Of a DNA stretch of 64,000 nucleotides, positions 26,474-37,877 are shown piece after piece. Position 1 is the stretch's first letter. Each line of letters opens with the position of its first letter. The DNA comes from Nocardia rosealba. GTDB lineage: Bacteria; Actinomycetota; Actinomycetes; Mycobacteriales; Mycobacteriaceae. Under the pieces are notes generated by a model. It was given only the letters and a program-made list of their open reading frames with translations, was not told the origin of the DNA and did no database searches. Made by a program: the position numbers and the translations under genes. The stretch spans positions 372,001 to 436,000 of the forward strand of contig NZ_JAIWNA010000001.1 in NCBI RefSeq assembly GCF_020216065.1. Direction: 5' to 3'.

Positions 26474-27027
26474 GCGCCACCAGGATCACGACCGCCGCGG
26501 CGGCGCTGCTGCTCACCGTCACGCTCGCGGGCTGCGGCGGGACGATCGATGGCAATGCCCGCCCGGCCCCGGAGGACGAGCGGGGCGGCGGCGAAAAGGT
26601 GAACACCAATTTCGACAACCTGCTGCGCGAATGCGAGGTCGTCGATATCGCCAAGATCGGGGAGATCGTCGGCAACGCCCAGATGGTGGAGACCTCGTTC
26701 AGCGGTGCGGTGTGCATGTGGGACATCGACGACGCACCGGGCGGCTCGGCCATGGCCACCCTCAACTGGTACGAGATGGGTACGCTGAACAACGAGAAGA
26801 CCACCAACGAGAAGTTGGGGTACCTCACCGGTGACATCACGGTGCAGGGTCGCAGGGCCCTGCAGGTGCGCAGGCCGGGCGACAACGACTCCTGCGGAGT
26901 CACCGCGCCGGCCGCTGATGTCGGGGTCATCGGCTGGTGGATCAACTACCGGCCGGGCTCGGCCCACCCGGATCCGTGTGCGGGAGCGCAGAAGCTGGTC
27001 GAACTGACCTTGGATCTGGCCAGGTAG
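26470..27027 (+). CDS. DUF3558 lipoprotein
   Basis: Second DUF3558 lipoprotein, 185 residues, overlapping the previous gene (ATGA). Signal and lipobox: ITTAAAALLLTVTLAGCGG. Mature region: NFDNLLRECEVVDIAKIGEIVG...CMWDIDDAPGG...DSCGVTAPAADVGVIGWWINYRPG...PDPCAGAQKLVELTL, with the same cysteine arrangement as its neighbour. Pairs of this kind likely arose by tandem duplication and are probably surface-exposed. Confidence 0.85.
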   Translation: MSATRITTAAAALLLTVTLAGCGGTIDGNARPAPEDERGGGEKVNTNFDNLLRECEVVDIAKIGEIVGNAQMVETSFSGAVCMWDIDDAPGGSAMATLNWYEMGTLNNEKTTNEKLGYLTGDITVQGRRALQVRRPGDNDSCGVTAPAADVGVIGWWINYRPGSAHPDPCAGAQKLVELTLDLAR

Positions 27028-27050
27028 AAGCCTTGACGTAGGACCCCGCT

Positions 27051-27080
27051 TTGACCCCGGTTCGGGCAGGCGCGTATCGT
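27051..27080 (+). promoter_or_regulatory. Promoter of the rpsL-rpsG-fusA-tuf operon
   Basis: TTGACC (27051-27056) and TATCGT (27075-27080) with an 18-base spacer. The start point would be at about 27087, giving a leader of about 210 bases before rpsL. Confidence 0.55.
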
Positions 27081-27086
27081 GGATCG

Positions 27087-27299
27087 CTGTGCCCGGATTG
27101 CTACGGGCAAGTTCGTGCGTGAACGTAGGCCAGCGAGAGCGGCTGATACGTTCCAGCGTGCCCAGAAAAAGGGCCCTGAGCTGCGCGCGACACGCCCGAC
27201 CGCGGGTAAACGGAAACACGGTCGGACGTGCGAGTGAAAGCTCGATGAACTGAAGACACGTGTTCCGCTACCGCAATCACCAATAAGGAAAGCCGGTCT
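27087..27299 (+). promoter_or_regulatory. Long 5' leader of the rpsL operon
   Basis: About 210 transcribed but untranslated bases precede rpsL. They contain short inverted segments such as CCGACCG...CGGTCGG (27208-27235). No good coding frame is seen. A long leader fits post-transcriptional control, but I cannot identify a known riboswitch or an S7-binding motif here. Confidence 0.35.
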
Positions 27300-27674
27300 A
27301 TGCCAACCATCAACCAGCTGGTCCGCAAGGGTCGCCGCGACAAGGTCACCAAGACCAAGACTGCGGCCCTGAAGGGGAGCCCGCAGCGTCGTGGCGTGTG
27401 CACTCGCGTGTACACCACCACCCCCAAGAAGCCGAACTCCGCGCTGCGTAAGGTCGCGCGCGTTCGCCTGACCAGCGCGATCGAGGTCACGGCGTACATC
27501 CCCGGTGAAGGCCACAACCTGCAGGAGCACTCCATGGTGCTCGTCCGCGGCGGTCGTGTGAAGGACCTCCCGGGTGTCCGCTACAAGATCATCCGTGGCT
27601 CGCTCGACACCCAGGGTGTGAAGAACCGCAAGCAGGCCCGCAGCCGCTACGGCGCCAAGAAGGAGAAGAGCTGA
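27300..27674 (+). CDS. rpsL: 30S ribosomal protein S12
   Basis: Protein of 124 residues, complete and typical ([12 protein letters not shown]...). S12 is part of the 30S decoding centre. Lys43 and Lys88, where substitutions cause streptomycin resistance, are the wild-type residues (TPKKPN and GGRVKDLPG). It is the first gene of the classic str operon; rpsG follows after one base. Confidence 0.98.
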   Translation: MPTINQLVRKGRRDKVTKTKTAALKGSPQRRGVCTRVYTTTPKKPNSALRKVARVRLTSAIEVTAYIPGEGHNLQEHSMVLVRGGRVKDLPGVRYKIIRGSLDTQGVKNRKQARSRYGAKKEKS

Positions 27675-27675
27675 T

Positions 27676-28146
27676 ATGCCACGCAAGGGCCCCGCACCCA
27701 AGCGTCCGCTGATCAACGACCCGGTCTACGGGTCCCCGCTGGTCACTCAGCTGGTCAACAAGATTCTGCTGGACGGCAAGAAGTCGACCGCCGAGCGCAT
27801 CGTCTACGGTGCCCTCGAGCAGGCGCGCGAGAAGACCGGCACCGATCCGGTCGTCACCCTCAAGCGCGCGCTCGACAACGTCAAGCCCGCCCTCGAGGTG
27901 AAGCCCCGCCGCGTCGGTGGCGCCACCTACCAGGTGCCGGTCGAGGTCCGTCCGGGCCGCGCCAACACCCTGGCGCTGCGCTGGCTGGTCAGCTACTCCC
28001 GCGCCCGTCGTGAGAAGACGATGATCGAGCGTCTCGCCCACGAGCTCCTCGACGCGAGCAACGGCCTCGGTGCCGCGGTGAAGCGTCGCGAGGACACCCA
28101 CAAGATGGCCGAGTCGAACCGGGCCTTCGCGCACTACCGCTGGTGA
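27676..28146 (+). CDS. rpsG: 30S ribosomal protein S7
   Basis: Protein of 156 residues, full length ([12 protein letters not shown]...AFAHYRW). S7 nucleates the head of the 30S subunit and in other bacteria feeds back on translation of this operon. It follows rpsL directly and precedes fusA by 33 bases. Confidence 0.98.
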   Translation: MPRKGPAPKRPLINDPVYGSPLVTQLVNKILLDGKKSTAERIVYGALEQAREKTGTDPVVTLKRALDNVKPALEVKPRRVGGATYQVPVEVRPGRANTLALRWLVSYSRARREKTMIERLAHELLDASNGLGAAVKRREDTHKMAESNRAFAHYRW

Positions 28147-28179
28147 TAGTCCGGCCCGTCACTTAAAAGGGAGAATTTC

Positions 28180-30282
28180 GTGGCACAGGACGTGCTCACC
28201 GACCTGAACAAGGTCCGCAACATCGGCATCATGGCCCACATCGATGCGGGCAAGACCACCACGACCGAACGCATCCTGTTCTACACCGGCATCACGTACA
28301 AGATCGGTGAAGTTCACGACGGCGCGGCCACGATGGACTGGATGGAGCAGGAGCAGGAGCGTGGTATCACCATCACCTCCGCCGCTACCACCTGCTTCTG
28401 GAAAGACAACCAGATCAACATCATCGACACCCCCGGGCACGTCGACTTCACCGTCGAGGTGGAGCGTTCGCTGCGCGTGCTCGATGGTGCGGTCGCGGTG
28501 TTCGACGGCAAAGAGGGTGTCGAGCCCCAGTCCGAGCAGGTGTGGCGTCAGGCCGACAAGTACGACGTGCCGCGTATCTGCTTCGTGAACAAGATGGACA
28601 AGCTCGGCGCTGATTTCTACTTCACCGTGCAGACCATCAAGGATCGTCTCGGTGCCAAGCCGCTGGTCATCCAGCTGCCGATCGGTGCCGAGAACGATTT
28701 CGAGGGCATCGTCGACCTGGTCGAGAACAACGCCAAGGTCTGGAAGGGCGAGACCAAGCTCGGCGAAGAGTACGAAGTCGTCGAGATCCCGGCCGACCTC
28801 AAGGACAAGGCCGAGCAGTACCGCCAGGAGCTGCTCGAGACCGTCGCCGAGTCCGACGAGTCGCTGCTCGAGAAGTTCTTCGGTGGCGAGGAGCTCTCCG
28901 TCGAGGAGATCAAGGGCGCCATCCGCAAGATGACCGTCAACTCCGAGCTGTACCCGGTGCTGTGCGGTTCCGCGTTCAAGAACAAGGGCGTGCAGCCCAT
29001 GCTCGACGCGGTCATCGATTACCTGCCTTCCCCGCTGGACGTCGAGGCCACCACCGGCCACGTGCCCGGCAAGGAAGACGAGATCCTGACCCGCAAGCCG
29101 AACGTCGACGAGCCGTTCTCGGCCCTGGCGTTCAAGATCGCGGTGCACCCGTTCTTCGGTGAGCTCACCTACATCCGCGTGTACTCGGGCAAGGTGGACT
29201 CCGGCTCGCAGGTCGTGAACTCGACCAAGGGCAAGAAGGAGCGTCTGGGCAAGCTGTTCCAGATGCACTCCAACAAGGAGAACCCGGTGACCACCGCTTC
29301 GGCGGGTCACATCTACGCCGTGATCGGTCTGAAGGACACCACCACCGGTGACACCCTCTCGGATCCGCAGAACCAGGTCGTCCTCGAGTCGATGACGTTC
29401 CCGGACCCGGTCATCGAGGTCTCCATCGAGCCCAAGACCAAGTCCGACCAGGAGAAGCTCGGCACCGCGATCCAGAAGCTGGCGCGCGAGGATCCGACGT
29501 TCTCGGTGAAGCTCGACCAGGAGACCGGCCAGACCGTCATCGGCGGTATGGGTGAGCTCCACCTCGACATCCTCGTCGACCGCATGAAGCGCGAGTTCAA
29601 GGTCGAGGCGAACGTCGGTAAGCCGCAGGTGGCCTACCGTGAGACGATCACCAAGCCGGTCGAGAAGCTCGAGTTCACGCACAAGAAGCAGACGGGTGGC
29701 TCCGGCCAGTTCGCGAAGGTCATCATCGCGGTCGAGCCCTTCGTCGGCGAAGACGGTGCGCACTACGAGTTCGAGAACAAGGTCTCCGGCGGTCGCGTGC
29801 CCCGTGAGTACATCCCGTCGGTCGACGCGGGTGCCCAGGACGCCATGCAGTACGGCGTGCTCGCCGGCTACCCGCTGGTGAACCTGAAGGTCACCCTGCT
29901 CGACGGCGCGTACCACGACGTCGACTCCTCGGAGATGGCGTTCAAGATCGCGGGTTCGCAGGCCCTGAAGGAAGCGGCCCGTAAGGCCGGTCCGGTGATC
30001 CTCGAGCCGCTCATGGCGGTGGAGGTCATCACACCCGAGGATTACATGGGTGAAGTGATCGGCGACCTCAACTCCCGCCGTGGCCAGATCCAGGCCATGG
30101 AGGAACGCAGTGGTGCCCGTGTCGTCAAGGCGCTGGTTCCGCTCTCGGAGATGTTCGGCTACATCGGTGACCTGCGGTCGAAGACCCAGGGTCGCGCGAA
30201 CTACTCCATGGTGTTCGCCCAGTACGCGGAGGTTCCGGCCAACGTGTCCAAGGAGATCATCGCCAAGGCGACCGGCGAGTAA
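28180..30282 (+). CDS. fusA: Elongation factor G (canonical copy)
   Basis: Translocase of 700 residues in the str operon. The P-loop AHIDAGKTT is at 19-27, switch I ERGITI at 60-65, switch [10 protein letters not shown], and NKMD is the guanine-recognition motif. Domain IV retains [13 protein letters not shown] and YHDVDSSEM with its functional His. GTG start with GGGAG nearby. The residues corresponding to common fusidate-resistance sites are the usual ones. A second, closely related EF-G gene lies at 33672-35750. Confidence 0.98.
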   Translation: MAQDVLTDLNKVRNIGIMAHIDAGKTTTTERILFYTGITYKIGEVHDGAATMDWMEQEQERGITITSAATTCFWKDNQINIIDTPGHVDFTVEVERSLRVLDGAVAVFDGKEGVEPQSEQVWRQADKYDVPRICFVNKMDKLGADFYFTVQTIKDRLGAKPLVIQLPIGAENDFEGIVDLVENNAKVWKGETKLGEEYEVVEIPADLKDKAEQYRQELLETVAESDESLLEKFFGGEELSVEEIKGAIRKMTVNSELYPVLCGSAFKNKGVQPMLDAVIDYLPSPLDVEATTGHVPGKEDEILTRKPNVDEPFSALAFKIAVHPFFGELTYIRVYSGKVDSGSQVVNSTKGKKERLGKLFQMHSNKENPVTTASAGHIYAVIGLKDTTTGDTLSDPQNQVVLESMTFPDPVIEVSIEPKTKSDQEKLGTAIQKLAREDPTFSVKLDQETGQTVIGGMGELHLDILVDRMKREFKVEANVGKPQVAYRETITKPVEKLEFTHKKQTGGSGQFAKVIIAVEPFVGEDGAHYEFENKVSGGRVPREYIPSVDAGAQDAMQYGVLAGYPLVNLKVTLLDGAYHDVDSSEMAFKIAGSQALKEAARKAGPVILEPLMAVEVITPEDYMGEVIGDLNSRRGQIQAMEERSGARVVKALVPLSEMFGYIGDLRSKTQGRANYSMVFAQYAEVPANVSKEIIAKATGE

Positions 30283-30287
30283 TTCGC

Positions 30288-30319
30288 TTGCCGCGGCCTT
30301 GTACGCTTGGCCGCGGCAA
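30288..30319 (+). terminator. Hairpin between fusA and tuf
   Basis: TTGCCGCGGCC and GGCCGCGGCAA form a perfect 11-bp stem with a 10-base loop, starting 5 bases after the fusA stop. No T-run follows, so it may be a partial terminator, processing site or mRNA-stability element that sets tuf above fusA. A TATTAA at 30346-30351 could be a tuf-specific -10. Confidence 0.45.
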
Positions 30320-30396
30320 CCGGGCGTCAGCACGACCCCCCTTATTAACCGCACTGCTGCAAAAAAGCACGCACTAACTAGTCCAGGAGGACAACA

Positions 30397-31587
30397 GTGG
30401 CGAAGGCGAAGTTCGAGCGGACGAAGCCCCACGTCAACATCGGCACCATCGGTCACGTCGACCATGGCAAGACCACGCTGACTGCGGCCATCACCAAGGT
30501 GCTCGCCGACAAGTACCCGGACCTGAACGAGAGCTTCGCTTTCGACCAGATCGACAAGGCGCCGGAGGAGAAGGCTCGTGGTATCACGATCAACATCTCC
30601 CACGTCGAGTACCAGACCGAAAAGCGCCACTACGCGCACGTCGACGCCCCGGGTCACGCCGACTACATCAAGAACATGATCACCGGTGCGGCCCAGATGG
30701 ACGGTGCCATCCTCGTGGTCGCCGCCACCGACGGCCCGATGCCGCAGACCCGCGAGCACGTGCTGCTCGCCCGTCAGGTCGGCGTGCCCTACATCCTGGT
30801 CGCGCTGAACAAGTCGGACATGGTCGACGACGAGGAAATCCTCGAGCTCGTCGAGATGGAGGTCCGCGAGCTGCTGGCGTCGCAGGAGTTCGACGAGGAT
30901 GCCCCCGTCGTTCGCGTCTCCGGCCTCAAGGCCCTCGAGGGTGACGAGAAGTGGGCCGAGTCGATCGTCGAGCTGATGAAGGCCGTCGACGACTCGATCC
31001 CGGACCCGGTCCGTGAGACCGAGCTCCCGTTCCTGATGCCGGTCGAGGACGTGTTCACCATCACCGGTCGTGGCACCGTCGTCACCGGTCGTGTCGAGCG
31101 CGGCATCATCAACGTGAACGAGGAAGTCGAGATCGTCGGCATCCGCGAGAAGAGCACCAAGACCACCGTCACCGGTATCGAGATGTTCCGCAAGCTGCTC
31201 GACCAGGGCCAGGCCGGCGACAACGTCGGTCTGCTGGTTCGTGGCATCAAGCGCGAAGATGTCGAGCGTGGCCAGGTCGTCGTGAAGCCGGGCACCACCA
31301 CTCCCCACACGGAGTTCGAGGGCCAGGCGTACATCCTGTCGAAGGACGAGGGCGGTCGCCACACCCCGTTCTTCAACAACTACCGCCCGCAGTTCTACTT
31401 CCGTACCACGGACGTGACGGGCGTTGTGACCCTCCCCGAGGGCACCGAGATGGTCATGCCCGGTGACAACACCGAGATGTCCGTCAAGCTGATCCAGCCG
31501 GTCGCCATGGACGAGGGCCTGCGTTTCGCGATCCGCGAGGGTGGCCGCACCGTCGGCGCCGGTCGCGTCACGAAGATCGTCAAGTGA
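30397..31587 (+). CDS. tuf: Elongation factor Tu
   Basis: GTPase of 396 residues that delivers aminoacyl-tRNA to the ribosome. It has GHVDHGKTT (19-27), [13 protein letters not shown] and NKSD, plus a normal C-terminus ([13 protein letters not shown]). GTG start with AGGAGG eight bases upstream. It is the last gene of the str operon and is followed by a strong terminator. Confidence 0.98.
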   Translation: MAKAKFERTKPHVNIGTIGHVDHGKTTLTAAITKVLADKYPDLNESFAFDQIDKAPEEKARGITINISHVEYQTEKRHYAHVDAPGHADYIKNMITGAAQMDGAILVVAATDGPMPQTREHVLLARQVGVPYILVALNKSDMVDDEEILELVEMEVRELLASQEFDEDAPVVRVSGLKALEGDEKWAESIVELMKAVDDSIPDPVRETELPFLMPVEDVFTITGRGTVVTGRVERGIINVNEEVEIVGIREKSTKTTVTGIEMFRKLLDQGQAGDNVGLLVRGIKREDVERGQVVVKPGTTTPHTEFEGQAYILSKDEGGRHTPFFNNYRPQFYFRTTDVTGVVTLPEGTEMVMPGDNTEMSVKLIQPVAMDEGLRFAIREGGRTVGAGRVTKIVK

Positions 31588-31609
31588 GTCTCTGACTCGC
31601 TGACACCGC

Positions 31610-31641
31610 AACGGCGTCGCTCCTTCGGGAGCGGCGCCGTT
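31610..31641 (+). terminator. Terminator of the str operon
   Basis: A 14-position stem (AACGGCGTCGCTCC and GGAGCGGCGCCGTT, one T-G wobble) closed by a TTCG tetraloop, 22 bases after the tuf stop. GC-rich hairpins with stable tetraloops are the usual terminators in this group. Confidence 0.75.
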
Positions 31642-31736
31642 CGGCGTTTCCGGGGGCACCACCTTTGGGGTCATCGCTCGGCGGGGTGGTGGTGGGTAGC
31701 GTTCCTGGTTCAGGTGTTCCGGTGAATGGAGGCGGC

Positions 31737-32546
31737 GTGGTTGTGGTGAAGGGGTTCGAGGTTGTCGAGGGGGAGCTCGGGCACGGGCTGCCGTACTTCG
31801 CGTTCGGGGAGGGGCGGCCGTTGGTGTTCCTGCGGTGGTTCACGCCGGATCACACGAACCCGAGCGGGTGGATGCGGGCCAGCGAGGTGAAAACGTTGGC
31901 GCCGCTGGCCGGGAACTTCCGGGTGTACGCGGTGAATCGGGCTCCGGGGATGGCGCAGGGGACGTCGATGGCCGATATCGCGCGCGACCACGCGGAGGCT
32001 TTGCGGGCCGAATTCGGCGGGCCCGTGGATGTGCTGGGGATTTCCTCGGGTGGGTCGGTGGCGTTGCAATTGGCCGCCGATCATCCGTCGGCGGTGCGCA
32101 GGCTGGTGATCGCGTCGTCGGGGTGCCGGCTGCCCGAGCCGGCTCGCGCCGCACAGCTGAAGTACGCGACGGCCGCCGCCGAAGGCAAACGCGCACTCCA
32201 GCACATGGCGACCGTCGGTATCGAGTCGCCGATGAAGGCCAGGCTGGTCGGTGCGGTGGCCTGGCTCGCCGACCCGCTGATGCGCCCGAAGAACCCCGCC
32301 GACACCCTGGCGTTCGTCCGCGCCGAAGACGCCTTCGACGTCACCGACCGCCTCACCGACATCACCGCCCCCACCCTGGTGATCGGCGGCGAACGCGACG
32401 AGTTCTACCCCCAGTCGATCTTCCACCAGACCGCCGACGGCATTCCGAACGCCCGTCTCGCCCTCTACCCGGACACCACCCACATGGGCGCGATCAAGCA
32501 CAAACGCTTCGCCCCCGAGATCACCGAATTCCTCTCGGCCACATAA
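31737..32546 (+). CDS. Alpha/beta hydrolase
   Basis: Protein of 269 residues from the chosen start. The alpha/beta-hydrolase nucleophile elbow is GISSGG (VDVLGISSGGSVALQLAADHP), the acid region is VIGGERDEFYP and the catalytic His is in PDTTHMGA. The substrate is unknown; the family includes esterases, lipases and C-C hydrolases. GTG 31737 is taken because GGAGG lies four bases upstream; GTGs at 31743 and 31746 are possible. Confidence 0.85.
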   Translation: MVVVKGFEVVEGELGHGLPYFAFGEGRPLVFLRWFTPDHTNPSGWMRASEVKTLAPLAGNFRVYAVNRAPGMAQGTSMADIARDHAEALRAEFGGPVDVLGISSGGSVALQLAADHPSAVRRLVIASSGCRLPEPARAAQLKYATAAAEGKRALQHMATVGIESPMKARLVGAVAWLADPLMRPKNPADTLAFVRAEDAFDVTDRLTDITAPTLVIGGERDEFYPQSIFHQTADGIPNARLALYPDTTHMGAIKHKRFAPEITEFLSAT

Positions 32547-32549
32547 GGA

Positions 32550-32900
32550 TCAGGCGTCGGGGCGCATCCGCACCGTGACCCGCCCTCGCGTGTCCCGGTG
32601 CGCGATCGCATGTCCGTGGTGGTCCACGCCGTCGATGCGCAGGGTGAGGGGACTGCCCGCACCGAGGAAGTTGCGCCACCAGGTCTTCTGATCCGGCATG
32701 ACGGCACCGATGACGTACTCGTCGCCGGAGCGCCGGTAGTTCACCGGAGTGCTGAACGTCCGCCCCGAGCGCCGCCCGACGTAGCTGATCTCGGCGAAGG
32801 ATTTGCCGAGGTACCTGCGCAGGACGGGCGCCTTGGTGAAGAAGACGACCACCGCATTGAACACGCGCATGCCGCGCCGGAACATCGGATTCTGAAACAT
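32550..32900 (-). CDS. Deazaflavin-dependent nitroreductase-like protein
   Basis: Protein of 116 residues of the DUF385/Ddn family, which binds coenzyme F420 in mycolic-acid actinomycetes. Features: AEISYVGRRSGRTFSTPVNYRRSGDEYVIGAVMPDQKTWWRNFLGAGSPLTLRIDG, with the GRRSG, TPV and WWRNF motifs. It reduces quinones or nitro compounds or has a housekeeping redox role. It lies next to another F420-type gene in the same direction. Confidence 0.88.
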   Translation of the reverse strand: MFQNPMFRRGMRVFNAVVVFFTKAPVLRRYLGKSFAEISYVGRRSGRTFSTPVNYRRSGDEYVIGAVMPDQKTWWRNFLGAGSPLTLRIDGVDHHGHAIAHRDTRGRVTVRMRPDA

Positions 32901-32982
32901 ATACCCGCCCCTGATCTTTCACGAGAGTGTGCGGGTTTCGACGGTACCGGTCGACTATGGCAGATCACTGAGAGCCGACTGA

Positions 32983-35750
<2,768 letters not shown>

Positions 35751-35760
35751 CCGGGATGTC

Positions 35761-35784
35761 GGTGGCGTCTCCTCAGGCGCCACC
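35761..35784. terminator. Stem-loop between convergent genes
   Basis: GGTGGCG and CGCCACC (7-bp stem, 10-base loop) lie between the stop of the second EF-G gene and the convergent lipoprotein gene. Probable bidirectional terminator. Confidence 0.45.
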
Positions 35785-35787
35785 AAC

Positions 35788-36306
35788 TCAGGACGCCAGG
35801 GTGCCGACCGTCCACAGGGGCGCGGTTTCCACGCGGGCGAAGCGCCATCCGTCGCGCGTGCGCACGGCATCGAATCGGTAGCTGCCACCACCGGCGTAGA
35901 ACGGTTCGGGGGCCACCCGGCCGGGGGTGGGTGCGCTGGAAACGAACGCGAACAGCGAGTTCGCCCGGACCTGCGCCCGATCGCCCGCGAGTTCGATGCG
36001 CACATTGCTGATGTAGTGCGGCGAGCGCTGCTGGTCGGAGTGGTTGCGGCCGGCGAGTGCGATGACCTTGTCGAGCCCGGTGGCCTCCCCGCCGGGCGAT
36101 TTGGCGGTCACATCGGGGGTGTAGATGGTGGCGAAGGCGTCGAATCGTCCTTCTTCGAGCGCTGCGGCGAGACTGTCGACGAGGGCGTGGATCTCGTTGC
36201 GGTCTTCCAGCTCACGCAGTCGTTGGTCGGTGGAGTCGGTGCAGGCGGTGGCGAGCAGCGCGGTCGGCAGCGCGAGGACGGGCAGGAGGTAACGGATTTC
36301 GGTCAT
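35788..36306 (-). CDS. SnoaL/NTF2-like exported protein
   Basis: Protein of 172 residues with a hydrophobic signal (YLLPVLALPTALLATACTDS, possibly lipidated at the Cys) followed by an NTF2-like fold: RNEIHALVDSLAAALEEGRFDAFATIYTPDVTAKSPGG...RDGWRFARVETAPLW. Such domains bind or isomerise small molecules; no active-site assignment is possible. It is divergent from a MarR regulator and separated by repeated operator-like sites. ATG 36306 is chosen because the signal starts there. Confidence 0.75.
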   Translation of the reverse strand: MTEIRYLLPVLALPTALLATACTDSTDQRLRELEDRNEIHALVDSLAAALEEGRFDAFATIYTPDVTAKSPGGEATGLDKVIALAGRNHSDQQRSPHYISNVRIELAGDRAQVRANSLFAFVSSAPTPGRVAPEPFYAGGGSYRFDAVRTRDGWRFARVETAPLWTVGTLAS

Positions 36307-36329
36307 GATCTCAGCCTTCGGCTTGATTG

Positions 36330-36383
36330 TTGGTATCACCAATGTAGGTGCGACCAACGATAACATTCGTGGGTGCGACCAAC
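36330..36383. promoter_or_regulatory. Three operator-like sites in the lipoprotein/marR region
   Basis: TTGGTATCACCAA (36330-36342) is a palindrome; GGTGCGACCAAC occurs at 36347-36358 and again at 36372-36383. All share GGT-NNN-ACC(AA). They cover both promoters; a TACGAT -10 at 36394-36399 puts the marR start point at its ATG. Likely binding sites of the divergent MarR protein. Confidence 0.55.
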
Positions 36384-36405
36384 AAATGCTTGATACGATG
36401 AGGCC

Positions 36406-36858
36406 ATGGAACTCACGGGAGTGCGGGCGGCGGCCAGGCTGCGAGGGATGCCGACGCGACTGCTCACCCAGGTCGCGGTGCTGGCCGACCGGGCCGCCGA
36501 ACGCGCACTCGACGGCACCGGTTCACGCAGGCATCACTTCGCGCTGCTGGCCACCCTGGCCGAGTTCGGTCCCGCCAGCCAGGCCGAACTGGGCAGACGC
36601 ACCGGCATCGACCGCAGCGATATCGTCGGTGCGCTCAACGACCTTGCCGGGCGCGGATTCGTCGACCGCAGCCCCGACCCCGAGGACCGGCGCCGCAATA
36701 TCGTCACGATCACCGAGCCGGGCGCCACCCACCTCGCCGACCTCGACGGCAAGCTGCGCGCCGCCCAGCAGGAACTACTCGGCGCGCTGTCCGAGGGCGA
36801 ACGCGACCAGCTCGTCGGTCTGCTCAGCCGCGTGCTGGACGACCACGCGGGGCGGTGA
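36406..36858 (+). CDS. MarR family transcriptional regulator
   Basis: Protein of 150 residues: FALLATLAEFGPASQAELGRRTGIDRSDIVGALNDLAGRGFVDRSPDPEDRRRNIVTITEPG is the complete MarR winged helix including the DxRxR wing. It probably represses itself and the divergent NTF2-like gene through the repeated GGT-NNN-ACC sites. The ligand is unknown. Predicted leaderless transcript. Confidence 0.88.
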   Translation: MELTGVRAAARLRGMPTRLLTQVAVLADRAAERALDGTGSRRHHFALLATLAEFGPASQAELGRRTGIDRSDIVGALNDLAGRGFVDRSPDPEDRRRNIVTITEPGATHLADLDGKLRAAQQELLGALSEGERDQLVGLLSRVLDDHAGR

Positions 36859-36878
36859 AGCTCACCCGTGCTATTCGA

Positions 36879-37775
36879 TCAGCGGTGCTCGCCCGTGAAG
36901 GCCTGGTCTTCCGGTGTCGTGGGCCGACGCGCAGCCGGTGCCCCGCGCAGCAGCTGCAAGGCGTCGGCGGAGGCCTCGTTGCGGGCGGTGTAGACCTCGA
37001 GCCGGTGGTCGGGGCTGTCGGGCTGCAACCACACCTGATAGTCCACATCCACGCTGCCGACCGTCGGATGCTGTAGTCGCATCGTGCCGACGGTGCAGTC
37101 GGCGACTTCCCCCTCGGCCCACAGAGTCGCGAATTCCGTACTGCGCATGGTCAATTCGCCGATCAGTTCGGCCAGGCGTGCGTCGGTGGGGTAGCGGCCC
37201 GCCGTGAGCCGCAGGTAACCGACGTGAATGCGGGCGAGTTCGTCCCAGTTGCGATGCAGGTCCCTGGTGAGCGGATCGAGGAAGAATTGGCGCGGGATCG
37301 AGGGGCGCTCGACCGGGTCGGCGGGGGCGGCGAAGTCGAGGTGTTCGGCGAAGAGTGCGTGTCCGCTGTGGTTCCAGGCGAGCACGTCGCCGCGCCTGCC
37401 GAGGACGAGGGCGGGCATGGTGTCGCCGAGCGCGTCGAGTAGGGCGAGGACGCGGGGGTGGGCGCGTTCGGGTTCGTCGCGGGTGAGTCGTGGTGTGGTC
37501 GGTCGTCCGGCCAGGTTGTGCAGGTGTGCGGTCTCGGCGGCATCGAGGCGCAGTACCCGCGCGAGGGCATCGATGACCTGCGGCGACGCCGTGCCCGCCT
37601 GATCTTGTTCGAGCCGGGTGTAGTAGCCGGCGCTCACTCCCGCCAGCTGGGCGAGTTCTTCGCGGCGCAGCCCGGGTACCCGGCGGGTGGCGCCGTAGGT
37701 GCGCAGCTCGAGGTCGGCTGGGGTGATGCGGTCGCGGCGGGTTTTGAGGAAGACGCCGAGGCTTTCCAGCTCCAT
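36879..37775 (-). CDS. XRE regulator with MmyB-like ligand domain
   Basis: Protein of 298 residues. The N-terminal HTH is LGVFLKTRRDRITPADLELRTYGATRRVPGLRREELAQLAGVSAGYYTRLEQD. The C-terminal MmyB-like domain (DTMPALVLGRRGDVLAWNHSGHALF...HVGYLRLTAGRYPTDARLAELIGELTMRSTEFATLW) binds fatty-acid-like ligands in relatives. It is divergent from an MFS exporter (102 bases between starts), so it likely represses that gene. ATG 37775 was chosen; the track upstream is antisense to the exporter. Confidence 0.88.
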   Translation of the reverse strand: MELESLGVFLKTRRDRITPADLELRTYGATRRVPGLRREELAQLAGVSAGYYTRLEQDQAGTASPQVIDALARVLRLDAAETAHLHNLAGRPTTPRLTRDEPERAHPRVLALLDALGDTMPALVLGRRGDVLAWNHSGHALFAEHLDFAAPADPVERPSIPRQFFLDPLTRDLHRNWDELARIHVGYLRLTAGRYPTDARLAELIGELTMRSTEFATLWAEGEVADCTVGTMRLQHPTVGSVDVDYQVWLQPDSPDHRLEVYTARNEASADALQLLRGAPAARRPTTPEDQAFTGEHR

Positions 37776-37877
37776 GGTCCCGATCGTAGGGAGCACGGCG
37801 CGCGCGTGGGTATCCCTGCCGGATGTACCCATCGCCGGGTCTGGTTGCCGCGCACGCCAAGGCTCAGATTCGGTGAC

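Noticed and set aside
28159..31674. A minus-strand open frame of 1,171 codons opposite fusA and tuf
   Set aside because: It is a shadow of strongly biased high-GC codon usage in two highly expressed genes; its translation is low-complexity and matches no family.
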